Shown here: piece after piece, positions 14,484 through 22,732 of the stretch
Position numbering within the stretch: position 1 is the first letter of the stretch
Layout of the letters: each line of letters begins with the position of its first letter
NCBI GenBank assembly: GCA_018054005.1
Contig: JAGPKI010000003.1
Coordinates: 8,519-31,250, forward strand
Direction of reading: 5' to 3'
Source: Caldisericia bacterium
Lineage (GTDB): Bacteria > Caldisericota > Caldisericia > UBA6126 > JAGPKI01
DNA: 22,732 bases
The notes under the pieces: generated by a model
Seen by the model: the letters and a program-made list of their open reading frames with translations, nothing else
Database searches by the model: none
What the model was told of the DNA's origin: nothing
Position numbers and translations under genes: made by a program

Positions 14484-16715
14484 ATGAAAATATTTAAACA
14501 TACAATATCGATATTTATTATTTTAATCTATATTGGATTATCTTCTATATCGGCTCAGACTTTTGATTGGATATCATTTCAAAAAGATGAAACAAGAAAT
14601 GGATACACGGGTGAACAGATGTACCTTCCTTTAACAAAACTATTAGAGATCGATGTAAATGATACGCTCTCTGGCACAATTTTAGTGAAAGATTCAGACT
14701 TATTTTTTACAACTAAAAGTGGTTATGTAGGTAGTGCCTCTCTGTTTAGTGGAGAAATGATATGGTTTAAATCACTTGATGAGGAAATAGTTAGCAGTCT
14801 TACAATTTCTGACAACAATATATTAATAGCTTCAGGAAAGGGTACAATATTCTGTCTCGACCAAAAGACAGGTAACTGTTTGTGGAAAACAACCCTTGAA
14901 AGTCAAATTGTCGCTCCTTTATTAGTATCTTTTAGATTTCTTTATGCTTCTTCTGTTAACGGAAAAGTTTATTGCTTAAATATCATAGACGGAAAAATTA
15001 TTTGGTCTACGGATCTAAAAGAAAAAATTGAGACAGCGGCCTGTATGAAACTCAATTATGTGTATGTTACAACCTCTGAAGGTAGAATATTTTCTCTGGA
15101 TAGTCAAAATGGGAGAGTAGTCTGGAGTTATAATTTATCTTCAAGGTCTCACATTTCTCCAGTTACTGGAACTGAATTTGTCATGGCGGGCGACGATAAT
15201 GGAAACCTATACTGTTTTGATGATATAACCGGAAGACTTATATGGAAATCAGAAATCAAATATTCCTTTACCACTACATTTGCCTTTGCTTATTTTGATA
15301 AGAGAGTTCTTTGTGTAGGAGCTAAAGATAAGTACATTGGAATAAATACTGGTAATGGAGTAGAAATATGGTCTCAACCCGTTAAAGATGCTTCTATACC
15401 ACCAATTGCTGCAGGTAGAATTATATTTTTCCCTGATGGCGATGGTAATTTATTGGCAGTAGATTCATTTTCTGGTAATATTTCCTTTAAAGAAAATGTG
15501 GATGCTAATATTTCTACATCCCTATCTATCTCTAATGGAAGAGTTATTTTTGGTTCAGAAGAAGGAAAGATTTATATTTATGGTTCATCGGTCTATGACT
15601 TTAATATAACTGTTGAACCTGAAATACAAACAATAGGACCTGGCGAGAGTGCAAAGTATGAAATTAAAATTAATATGACCGAAGGATTTAAAGATTTAAT
15701 TACATTCTCCGTAACAGGTTTCCCTTGTAGTTGTAAAGGTGTAGCAAGGTATTTTGATAAATCAGTAGTTACTCCACCCGATAATAAAGTAAATTTAATA
15801 ATTGACACTTCTCCTGAAGCAGAACAAATAAAGGTTAAGTTCACTGTTACTGCTTTTTCAGGAAGAGATTTAAGAAGAGAGGCAACAGGAGTATTAGTTA
15901 TCCAATCAAAAGATATTAATACAGTAGTTTCTATTTCATACCCAATACCTATAAGAGCAGGAGAAGATTTTAAAACCTCAGTCTTTATAAAAGATGCAAG
16001 AAATCTAAGGTCTGCAAACTTCATTATAAACTATCCTAAGCAATTATTATATTTAAGAGAAGTAACTTTAGGTAGTTTCTTTACTACCGGTACGGAAAAT
16101 ATAAGTTTTGACAAATCCATAGACAACGAAAAGGGCAGAGCAACTATCGGTATAACAAAGAAAGAAATCGGTGAAAGTGGTAGTGGAGACTTGGTATATC
16201 TTGTTTTTAGAGCTAAAATACCAGGAAATGCAAAAATAGATTTTTTTAAAATTTCTTTAAGAGACTCTTTTCTAAGTGAAATGAACTATGATTTTAAAGG
16301 AGCTGAGTTTGCAATATCTAAAGGAAAGCAAGTTCGTTTACAATTAACAATTGGAAAAAGTGAGATAAAAATTGATGATAGAATTGAAAAACTTGAAGCT
16401 CCACCATTTATTGAAAATAGTAGAACACTCGTTCCTATAAGGAAAATTGCTGAAAATTGTGAAGCAGAAGTCTTATGGGACAATACTATACGAAAAGTAA
16501 CAATAAAGCGTTTCGATAAGACAATAGAATTATTCATTGGTAGTTCAGTATCAAAGATAAACGGAAAAGATAAACCTCTCCCAGATGGAGTAGCACCCAA
16601 AATAATAAATGGAAGAACTTTTGTTCCCTTAAGATTTGTTGCTGAGGAACTTGATGCCAAAGTAGAGTGGGTTTCTCTGACTCAAACAATATTAATTATT
16701 TACCCAGGTTATTAA
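14484..16715 (+). CDS. Secreted PQQ-like beta-propeller protein with cohesin-like and PF07833 domains
   Basis: A 743-aa secreted protein. Residues 1-24 are a Sec signal peptide ending SISA-Q. Residues ~45-370 form a PQQ/WD40-like propeller. Trp-bearing blade ends recur about every 40 residues (MIWF 92, CLWK 132, IIWS 172, VVWS 212, LIWK 252, EIWS 294) with GKVYCLNI-like strands between, consistent with about seven blades. Residues ~370-475 are Ig-like, and ~480-611 resemble a cohesin module (SISYPIPIRAGEDFKTSVFI, then LVYLVFRAKIPG). Residues ~618-743 are a copper-amine-oxidase-N-like domain (SRTLVPIRKIAENCEAEVLW, NGRTFVPLRFVAEELDAKVE). No catalytic residues are evident; a cell-surface binding or scaffold role is inferred. 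GGGGGA precedes the ATG. Confidence 0.85.
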   Translation: MKIFKHTISIFIILIYIGLSSISAQTFDWISFQKDETRNGYTGEQMYLPLTKLLEIDVNDTLSGTILVKDSDLFFTTKSGYVGSASLFSGEMIWFKSLDEEIVSSLTISDNNILIASGKGTIFCLDQKTGNCLWKTTLESQIVAPLLVSFRFLYASSVNGKVYCLNIIDGKIIWSTDLKEKIETAACMKLNYVYVTTSEGRIFSLDSQNGRVVWSYNLSSRSHISPVTGTEFVMAGDDNGNLYCFDDITGRLIWKSEIKYSFTTTFAFAYFDKRVLCVGAKDKYIGINTGNGVEIWSQPVKDASIPPIAAGRIIFFPDGDGNLLAVDSFSGNISFKENVDANISTSLSISNGRVIFGSEEGKIYIYGSSVYDFNITVEPEIQTIGPGESAKYEIKINMTEGFKDLITFSVTGFPCSCKGVARYFDKSVVTPPDNKVNLIIDTSPEAEQIKVKFTVTAFSGRDLRREATGVLVIQSKDINTVVSISYPIPIRAGEDFKTSVFIKDARNLRSANFIINYPKQLLYLREVTLGSFFTTGTENISFDKSIDNEKGRATIGITKKEIGESGSGDLVYLVFRAKIPGNAKIDFFKISLRDSFLSEMNYDFKGAEFAISKGKQVRLQLTIGKSEIKIDDRIEKLEAPPFIENSRTLVPIRKIAENCEAEVLWDNTIRKVTIKRFDKTIELFIGSSVSKINGKDKPLPDGVAPKIINGRTFVPLRFVAEELDAKVEWVSLTQTILIIYPGY

Positions 16716-16743
16716 ACATCTTAATATCATTCAGGAGAGCAAG

Positions 16744-17643
16744 ATGGAAAGTAAGCTTGTAGAATGTGTTCCCAACATTTCAGAGGGAAGAAATAAAGAA
16801 GTAATAGAGCAATGCGTTGATGAGATAAGAAAAATAAAAAAGCTTAAACTTATTGACTATTCATCTGATCCTGACCACAATAGAACTGTTATTACTTTTG
16901 TGGGTCCTCTTGAATATGTGATTAAAGGTGCTTTTAATCTTGCAAAGAAAGCATCGGAACTAATTGATTTAAATAAACATAAAGGAACCCATCCAAGAAT
17001 GGGAGCCATTGATGTGATCCCCATAATACCGCTTTCTAATACTACAATGGACGAATGTATTAAAGCAAGCGAAGAGCTTGGTAGAATGATTGGTGAAGAG
17101 TTGAATATCCCAGTTTTTCTCTATGCAAATTCTGCAAAAAGAGAGCATTGTAAGGCTTTACCGAATATCAGAAAAGGAGAATTCGAAAGTCTCGATGAAA
17201 AGCTTTGTTTAGAGGAGTGGAAACCAGACTTTGGACCGTCAAAAAAGCATCCAACTGCTGGCGCTACTGCTGTAGGAGCAAGAGAATTTTTAATAGCTTT
17301 TAACATTTATCTTGATACGGAAAAAGTAGAAATTGCCAAAGAAATATCAAAAAAAATAAGAGAGAGCAGTGGTGGCCACAGATATCTTCAGGCGAGAGGA
17401 ATGTTTATAGAGATGAAGGGATTAGCCCAGGTTTCCATGAACATTCTTGATTTCAATAAGCTACCATTGTATCGAGTAGTTGAACTTGTTAGACTTGAAG
17501 CAAAAAGATATGGAGTATCAATAAAAGAAACAGAGCTTATTGGACTAATGCCTTTAGCAGCTGTCCTTGATTCATTAGCATATTACATTCAGCTACCATC
17601 TCTTAACAAAGATCAGATTATTGAGACCAAGTTATGGGAATAA
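16744..17643 (+). CDS. ftcD: Glutamate formimidoyltransferase
   Basis: A 299-aa formiminotransferase, which moves the formimino group between formiminoglutamate and tetrahydrofolate. It starts LVECVPNISEGRNKEVIEQC, has HKGTHPRMGAIDVIP (79-93) with the histidine matching the catalytic His of the mammalian enzyme, and PTAGATAVGAREFLIAFNIY in the C-terminal subdomain. It is the monofunctional form with no cyclodeaminase domain. Histidine-degradation (hut) genes are not seen in the window. AGGAG precedes the ATG. It overlaps the ThiI gene by 10 bp, so the two are probably co-translated, though their pathways have no obvious link. Confidence 0.95.
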   Translation: MESKLVECVPNISEGRNKEVIEQCVDEIRKIKKLKLIDYSSDPDHNRTVITFVGPLEYVIKGAFNLAKKASELIDLNKHKGTHPRMGAIDVIPIIPLSNTTMDECIKASEELGRMIGEELNIPVFLYANSAKREHCKALPNIRKGEFESLDEKLCLEEWKPDFGPSKKHPTAGATAVGAREFLIAFNIYLDTEKVEIAKEISKKIRESSGGHRYLQARGMFIEMKGLAQVSMNILDFNKLPLYRVVELVRLEAKRYGVSIKETELIGLMPLAAVLDSLAYYIQLPSLNKDQIIETKLWE

Positions 17644-18752
17644 ACTATGATGTACTAATTGTTTACTATTCAGAATTATTTTTAAAAAAAACTTATGTTA
17701 AAAAAAACTTTAGAGATATTCTTACATCTAACATAGCTAACAAGCTAAATAGAAAGAATATAGATTTTGAGAAAATAAGAGTAGAAAGTGATATAATTTG
17801 TATATATGGAAACTTAAAAAAAGACGATGCTATATATATAGCCAATACATTTGGTGTAAGTTTTGTAAGTTTTGCACTTAAATGTAAATCTAACATTTCA
17901 TCTATTAAAGAAAGGTTTAATAAGGTAAAAGATGAGTTTTTTGCAAAACCCCCAAAAACATTTTGCGTGAGAGCTAAAAAGGATAAACAACTAAAAGTCT
18001 CTCATAAAACAATTGAGATTGAGATTGCTTCTTTTTTTGACGATATAAAAGTAGACCTTAAAAATGCAGATCTAAAAATATTTGTAGATTCAAATGTTTA
18101 CAATACATTTATTTATTGGGAAAAAATAAATGGTCCAGGAGGCTTACCATATGGAAGTCAGGGTAAAGTTGTAGCATTAGTATCAACCGGCATTGACTCT
18201 CCTGTTTCAGCGTGGCTTATGGGCAGAAGAGGCTGTGAGCTTATAATTCTTCATTTAGGAGAAAGTGAGCCAGTTAAAATAAATGAAATTTTGATGAATT
18301 ATGCAGGCAGGAAGATTAAATTAATTAACATCCCTAATTATTCTCAGTTGATCAAAAGAATGAGAGACAGAAATGCTGGAAAATATTTATGTATCTTATG
18401 TAAAAGTGCAATGTATATGCTAGCAAATATAGTAGCTGAAAAATATAGCGCAAAGGCAATCGTTACAGGAGAAAACTTAGGGCAGGTTGCCTCTCAAACA
18501 CTTGACAATCTCCGCGTCCTGGATAGATCATCTGAATTACCAGTTCTAAGACCTTTAATCGGCTCGAATAAAGAAGAAATCATTAGATTGGCGGTAAAGT
18601 TAGGCACATTTAATTATGAAACAAACAAGAAATGCGAATTTGTCCCACATAAACCTGCAACAATAATTTCTTTTGATATTTATAATGAATTGTTGAGAAA
18701 AGTTAATTTTAATGAAGAAATGAAAAATTTGTTAGAAGAAGTGAATATATAA
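17634..18752 (+). CDS. thiI: tRNA 4-thiouridine synthase ThiI (short, no rhodanese domain)
   Basis: A 372-aa ThiI. ThiI adenylates and thiolates U8 of tRNA, and can supply sulfur for thiazole in some species. An N-terminal ferredoxin-like/THUMP region (1-165) is followed by the PP-loop pyrophosphatase motif STGIDSP (184-190), where the usual second residue Gly is Thr. Further family segments are CILCKSAMYMLANIVA, VTGENLGQVASQTLDNL and CEFVPHKPAT, corresponding to the C-terminal Cys-containing motif. There is no rhodanese domain, as in Bacillus-type ThiI. The N-terminus diverges more than usual. It overlaps ftcD by 10 bp and the next gene by 1 bp (TAATG). Confidence 0.9.
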   Translation: MGINYDVLIVYYSELFLKKTYVKKNFRDILTSNIANKLNRKNIDFEKIRVESDIICIYGNLKKDDAIYIANTFGVSFVSFALKCKSNISSIKERFNKVKDEFFAKPPKTFCVRAKKDKQLKVSHKTIEIEIASFFDDIKVDLKNADLKIFVDSNVYNTFIYWEKINGPGGLPYGSQGKVVALVSTGIDSPVSAWLMGRRGCELIILHLGESEPVKINEILMNYAGRKIKLINIPNYSQLIKRMRDRNAGKYLCILCKSAMYMLANIVAEKYSAKAIVTGENLGQVASQTLDNLRVLDRSSELPVLRPLIGSNKEEIIRLAVKLGTFNYETNKKCEFVPHKPATIISFDIYNELLRKVNFNEEMKNLLEEVNI

Positions 18753-19765
18753 TGAAGTTAAAACCTTGGCAAGGTTTTATAATTTCGCTTTTATTCGGAT
18801 TAATCGGTTTATTTTTTTTAATTCGTACAACTGGCAAGATAAGCTTTGTTGGATTGAATTATTCATGGTTAATTGTCGCATTAGGAATAACTGTAATCTG
18901 GTGGATAGCAGACACAATGTCTTTAAAAATCATCCTCGACACTATCGGTCATAAATTAAAACTATTTCAATTAGTCAAAATAATGTTATCGAGTTTCTTC
19001 TTTGGGGCAATAACTCCATTTAATTCTGGTTTTTTACCCGCAGAGTTGGTACTACTCAAGGGCGCTAATGTTAGCTTAGATTTATCCTTTCCGGCAGTAA
19101 TGGCAAAAATGATTTTAAATGGCTTACTCAGAGGGTTGCTGTCCATTGTTTTAGGTTTAAGTTTGAAAAATTATCTTGGTAGCGTATTGGGAAATATAAT
19201 TATTATTATCCTTTTCATATATGGATTAGCTTCCATTTTTGGCTACTTCATTTTATTTAGCAAAAATAAATATTCCACTATTATTAGAGAAGCTATATGT
19301 AAATTGTTAGATTTTCTCGGTAGTAAGTTTAGATTCTTAAACCGAATTGCATCTTCTGTCTCAAATTCTTTAAGAAACGGACCCAAAAACATTGAACCAT
19401 TATTTAAAAATTATCACTGGCTTCCTAAGACTCTGTTTTGGTCTTTATTATTTTGGGCTTCACAATTTTCTCTTCCATATTTCCTTTTAAGAACAATTGG
19501 AGCTAATGACATTAGTTTTGTGAATGTATTTTTAGCCCAGTCTTCTTTTTACCTTCTGCAGCCATATCTGCCAACTCCAGGTGGTAGCGGTATAGCTGAA
19601 GTTGGTTATAATTTTCTCACTAAAAGCTTTATTAACATACAATCTCCTGTCTACATATTTCTGTGGAGATTTTTATCTTTTTACTTACCTATGATCATTG
19701 GAGCATTATTCGTTATTCCTCAATCTAAAGAGGTAATAGAAGCAATTAGAAAAGGTAAAAATTGA
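18752..19765 (+). CDS. Flippase-like integral membrane protein (LPG synthase TM region, UPF0104)
   Basis: A 337-aa membrane protein with about eight hydrophobic segments. It matches the lysylphosphatidylglycerol synthase transmembrane-region/AglD family (PF03706) by the ending motif YLPTPGGSGIAEVGYNFL (271-288) and FFFGAITPFNSGFLPAELVLL (81-101). In MprF this part flips modified lipids; stand-alone members are uncharacterised or linked to lipid-anchored glycan transfer. It has no aminoacyl-transferase domain, so lysinylation is not expected. It starts on the thiI stop (TAATG) with only a weak ribosome-binding site, which suggests coupling. 67 bp separate it from the next gene. Confidence 0.88.
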   Translation: MKLKPWQGFIISLLFGLIGLFFLIRTTGKISFVGLNYSWLIVALGITVIWWIADTMSLKIILDTIGHKLKLFQLVKIMLSSFFFGAITPFNSGFLPAELVLLKGANVSLDLSFPAVMAKMILNGLLRGLLSIVLGLSLKNYLGSVLGNIIIIILFIYGLASIFGYFILFSKNKYSTIIREAICKLLDFLGSKFRFLNRIASSVSNSLRNGPKNIEPLFKNYHWLPKTLFWSLLFWASQFSLPYFLLRTIGANDISFVNVFLAQSSFYLLQPYLPTPGGSGIAEVGYNFLTKSFINIQSPVYIFLWRFLSFYLPMIIGALFVIPQSKEVIEAIRKGKN

Positions 19766-19832
19766 ACCATAAATAAAGAAATACCATATTTATAGTATGA
19801 TTATTAACTACTGTAATGTGGAGGTTATAAAT

Positions 19833-22703
19833 ATGAAAAAAGTTTTTTCAATGTTAATATGTATAGCATTACTCTTTTATTTAATTCCAATAAATCATAA
19901 TGTAACTGCAGCTCAAGGATTGGTAGTTACTTACTCACCTAATCCTTTAACAGCTGGATGTGTTCCTGAATTAGTTGATCCAACTTCTCCTTTTACTATT
20001 TATGTTACAGATGAATTTGGTGAACCAGTTGACTTAACTCTTGGCGGTGAAATAGATGATAGAACTGTCTGGAATATTCTTTTTAAAGATAGTCATCCAG
20101 CTGAGTTAGGACAATATTACTGGGTGAGAACAGATTTGCACAATGATGATGGAACAAAGATTTCAAATAAGAATTTGTTTGGATTTGAGCCAATAACTAT
20201 CGATTTCAGTCAAGCAAAAGAAGGTAAGTATATCTTTAAAGGTTTTTGCGCCAATGATGCTGGAGCTTTCTATATTACTGTCTATACTCCTGACAGAAAA
20301 AGAGCAGGAAGCGTAAAAGTAGATGTTGCAAAGCCAACAGTTACATATGAAATAATAAATACTGAAGATCCCGAAAGGAGAGTTTTTGCAGTACCAGGAG
20401 AGCCAGATTTTGTGCTTACTGCTGGTGACAATAGAATTTATGAAATCACTGTATCTGCAAGAAATGCTCAAGGTATACCAATAAGGGGAGTTGACAAAGA
20501 TATAAATGTTTGCGGCGGTGTAAAAGAGTATGCCAGGTTTACTCCATTTACTACAAAGCCAGCGAATTTTGAATTTATGCCCAAACCAAGAACTGCATAT
20601 GGAATTTACAATATTAATGGTTCCCAAGCAAACTTTCTTATCGATAATGGTGATAGATATTTTCTCCATTTAGGTATCGATTACAACTTAAATGGTAAAA
20701 TTGATCCATTAAATAAAGAACTTCACGAAATAGATGGTTTTAAGGTGAGAGATATTGGATCAAATGGTTATATCGCTGACACTGGATACTATACTTACTA
20801 TATAACTTCAAATATCATGTGGGATGATGGAACATTTGTAATAAGGCCACAATTTGATTTTCCTCCACCTTTCGAGGGATGGGGTTTTGGAGCAATTTAC
20901 AATTTACCTTATGATGATGGTTATTTATTCCCTGATATAAATGAGGATGGAAAACTTGATTATCATGATTCATTAGTTTTTGATACGAAGGGAAGATGTA
21001 AGTTTTACATATTTGCTGAAGATATAACTAAAATCGGAGGACTCATTGGTTGTAATCCTTATGGAAATATGGATGTAGCTGGCGGTCCACCTATTTCATC
21101 AGAATCCCCCAGGAAGGTTGAGACTCGTTATAGAAGTGATTTCACATTTTATCTTGACTTTGACACCATTCCAACAACCCAGATTGGCGCAGGAAGACTA
21201 AAGATGAAAGTTTACGATGCAAAAACCGATACGGAACTCCCCAAAAATTATATGAATATTTATAACTATGATCTCATTTATGCTTATGAAAATCACTTGA
21301 AATTTGAGGTTTTAACGGCAGATAGCAGGGATGAAGCCTTATTTAAAGATGGAATAATAGGCATAACAGGCGCTCAACATGAAAATACTGTTTACGGTAA
21401 GATAAAGAGTACAGATAGTGGTACTGATAATGTCCAATTAGAAGCAACTATGCTTTTTACACCGACAGGACTTGGTGAGAAGGTTGCTTGGGTTGATTTT
21501 TACTATGAGAATAAACTATTTTATCCACCATATCAAATGAAGATTGAGAAGGTACTTTATTTTGATTCTGTCTTAAGTAATGGTATATCTGTAAATCCTT
21601 CAACTATTTACGTAAAAGAAGATAATGATGTAACAGTTACAGTTAAAGAAGTAGGAACAGGTAGAGAAGTGCAAGGTGCTACTGTTAAAATAACTGGTTG
21701 TGGAGTTTCTTTAAGTGGTAAAACCGATGAAAAAGGTAAGTATAATACAATTCTTCACCCAACAGAGGTTGGAGAGATAACAGTTGAAGCTTCAAAGGAA
21801 GGAATGATGCCAGGTAAAACTACCATTAGAGTAATAAAGCGTGAGCAAAAGCTTTATCTCGAGATTGATCCTATTAAAAGCCCTACTAACAATCCTAATG
21901 TAACAATTACAGGTAAAACTTTGCCGGAAGCACTCGTTAGTATTGGTGATAATTCGGTAATAGCAGATAATAAGGGTAATTTTTCCATTAATGTAAGATT
22001 AGAAGAAGGTTTTAATCAATTAATTGTCACTGCAAAATATGAGAATGAAGAAATAAAGAAAAGTGTAGAAATCGTTCTTGATACTACTGGACCTGAAATA
22101 TTATTAGAAAAAATAGATAAATTAATCGATCAGAAGGAGTTTACTTTAAGAGGTAGAGTGGAGCCAGGTGCAAAAGTCGTAGCAAATGGTGCACAAGCAA
22201 ATGTTGTTCATGATTTATTTGAAGTAGTCATACCGTTAGTTCTTGGTAATAATGATATTACAATTGTTGCATCAGATATGTTGGGCAATTCATCTACTCT
22301 AAAGATTGAGGTTTATAACTATCACCAAATTTTAATAAAGCTTTCTATAGGTAATGTTATAGCAACAATTGATGGCGAGGAAATAGTGCTTGATTATCCC
22401 CCATTTATATTGAATGGTAGAACATTTGTTCCTGTGAGGTTTATTGCTGAGAGTTTTGGTGCAACTGTGGAGTGGGTGAAGGAGACAGAGACAATTGTTA
22501 TACAGTTAGATTCGATGACAATCACTCTTCAAATTGATAACACTACAGCATTTATAAATGGTAGAAGCTATATTTTGGATGCTCCCCCAATAATCAAAAA
22601 TGGTAGAACATTTGTTCCTGTGAGGTTTATTGCTGAGAGTTTTGGTGCAACTGTGGAGTGGGTGAAGGAGACAGAGACTGTCATCATAACGAAGTTAACC
22701 TAA
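19833..22703 (+). CDS. Large secreted multi-domain surface protein with EF-hand-like loops and two PF07833 units
   Basis: A 956-aa secreted protein. The signal peptide is MKKVFSMLICIALLFYLIPI followed by an AAQ cleavage region. I chose the ATG at 19833, with GGAGG 8 bp upstream, rather than one at 19797. The N-terminal ~570 residues are unfamiliar beta-rich sequence. They hold two Ca-binding, EF-hand/dockerin-like loops, DYNLNGKIDPLN (283-294) and DINEDGKLDYHD (368-379). Ig-like domains follow at about 585-668, 669-753 and 754-833 (for example VQGATVKITGCGVSLSGKTD). Residues ~834-956 hold two copper-amine-oxidase-N-like half-repeats, each with NGRTFVPVRFIAESFGATVE. Function unknown; an envelope or extracellular binding protein is inferred. 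Confidence 0.85.
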   Translation: MKKVFSMLICIALLFYLIPINHNVTAAQGLVVTYSPNPLTAGCVPELVDPTSPFTIYVTDEFGEPVDLTLGGEIDDRTVWNILFKDSHPAELGQYYWVRTDLHNDDGTKISNKNLFGFEPITIDFSQAKEGKYIFKGFCANDAGAFYITVYTPDRKRAGSVKVDVAKPTVTYEIINTEDPERRVFAVPGEPDFVLTAGDNRIYEITVSARNAQGIPIRGVDKDINVCGGVKEYARFTPFTTKPANFEFMPKPRTAYGIYNINGSQANFLIDNGDRYFLHLGIDYNLNGKIDPLNKELHEIDGFKVRDIGSNGYIADTGYYTYYITSNIMWDDGTFVIRPQFDFPPPFEGWGFGAIYNLPYDDGYLFPDINEDGKLDYHDSLVFDTKGRCKFYIFAEDITKIGGLIGCNPYGNMDVAGGPPISSESPRKVETRYRSDFTFYLDFDTIPTTQIGAGRLKMKVYDAKTDTELPKNYMNIYNYDLIYAYENHLKFEVLTADSRDEALFKDGIIGITGAQHENTVYGKIKSTDSGTDNVQLEATMLFTPTGLGEKVAWVDFYYENKLFYPPYQMKIEKVLYFDSVLSNGISVNPSTIYVKEDNDVTVTVKEVGTGREVQGATVKITGCGVSLSGKTDEKGKYNTILHPTEVGEITVEASKEGMMPGKTTIRVIKREQKLYLEIDPIKSPTNNPNVTITGKTLPEALVSIGDNSVIADNKGNFSINVRLEEGFNQLIVTAKYENEEIKKSVEIVLDTTGPEILLEKIDKLIDQKEFTLRGRVEPGAKVVANGAQANVVHDLFEVVIPLVLGNNDITIVASDMLGNSSTLKIEVYNYHQILIKLSIGNVIATIDGEEIVLDYPPFILNGRTFVPVRFIAESFGATVEWVKETETIVIQLDSMTITLQIDNTTAFINGRSYILDAPPIIKNGRTFVPVRFIAESFGATVEWVKETETVIITKLT
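22413..22678 (+). repeat. 80-bp perfect direct repeat within the surface protein gene
   Basis: Positions 22413-22492 and 22599-22678 are identical over 80 bp, offset by 186 bp (62 codons, in frame). Each starts AATGGTAGAACATTTGTTCC and encodes NGRTFVPVRFIAESFGATVE then WVKETE. The sequence between the copies is not conserved to the same degree, so the identity points to recent duplication or gene conversion. Confidence 0.95.
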
Positions 22704-22732
22704 CTAAGCATCCTCTCTTTATAACTTTTCTT

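Noticed and set aside
19763..19800. Inverted ATAAATA/TATTTAT between the flippase and surface protein genes as terminator
   Set aside because: It is a weak all-AT stem with no following T-run.
19797..19832. Upstream ATG for the 956-aa surface protein
   Set aside because: It would put 12 extra residues ahead of a standard signal peptide. GGAGG lies inside that extension, correctly spaced for the ATG at 19833.

Overview
The window is AT-rich bacterial DNA with short gene spacing inside two operons and long gene-free stretches between them. It encodes a peptidoglycan lipid flippase (MurJ), the Sec-linked insertase YidC and secreted proteins with signal peptides. Two of those secreted proteins end in copper-amine-oxidase-N-like (PF07833) modules, which are common in Firmicutes, Thermotogae and Caldisericum-type thermophiles. 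The HerA-type ATPase and the secreted propeller/Ig proteins fit an anaerobic, perhaps thermophilic, deep-branching or Firmicute-like bacterium. That placement is inference and of low confidence; no rRNA or tRNA is present.

Left half (263-7791, all minus strand): the conserved cluster rpmH - rnpA - yidD - yidC - jag(khpB) - mnmE, continuing into a TPR protein, a YkoF/MTH1187-type thiamine-binding protein, a HerA/DUF87 ATPase and a class I SAM methyltransferase. Genes overlap or nearly touch, except for one 164-bp gap between jag and mnmE that is filled by a dispersed repeat. A good sigma-70-type promoter sits just ahead of rpmH. rpmH (44 aa) was found by reading the sequence directly. No dnaA is seen upstream of rpmH; instead there are about 800 bp of gene-free, repeat-bearing DNA and then murJ (minus strand, own promoter and terminator).

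Middle (10.3-12.9 kb): a gene-poor zone where coding direction switches from leftward to rightward. It holds ridA (+), which overlaps tail to tail with a small NusG-domain-II membrane-anchored protein (-), plus tandem repeats, palindromes and dispersed repeat modules.

Right half (12,934-22,703, all plus strand): a hexapeptide (left-handed beta-helix) transferase, a LipM/LplA-type lipoate-pathway acyltransferase, a secreted PQQ-propeller/cohesin-like/PF07833 protein, glutamate formimidoyltransferase (ftcD), a short ThiI, an LPG-synthase-type flippase, and a 956-aa secreted protein with two EF-hand/dockerin-like loops, Ig-like domains and two PF07833 units that share an 80-bp perfect DNA repeat.

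Main things worth a second look: (1) a four-copy, 140-210 bp MITE-like repeat family with inverted arms, placed against gene ends and starts; (2) a YidC whose extracytoplasmic domain looks like a NEW3/CARDB Ig fold instead of the usual beta-supersandwich, with Lys in place of the groove Arg; (3) unusual architectures of the two secreted proteins; (4) the possibility that the direction switch marks the replication origin.
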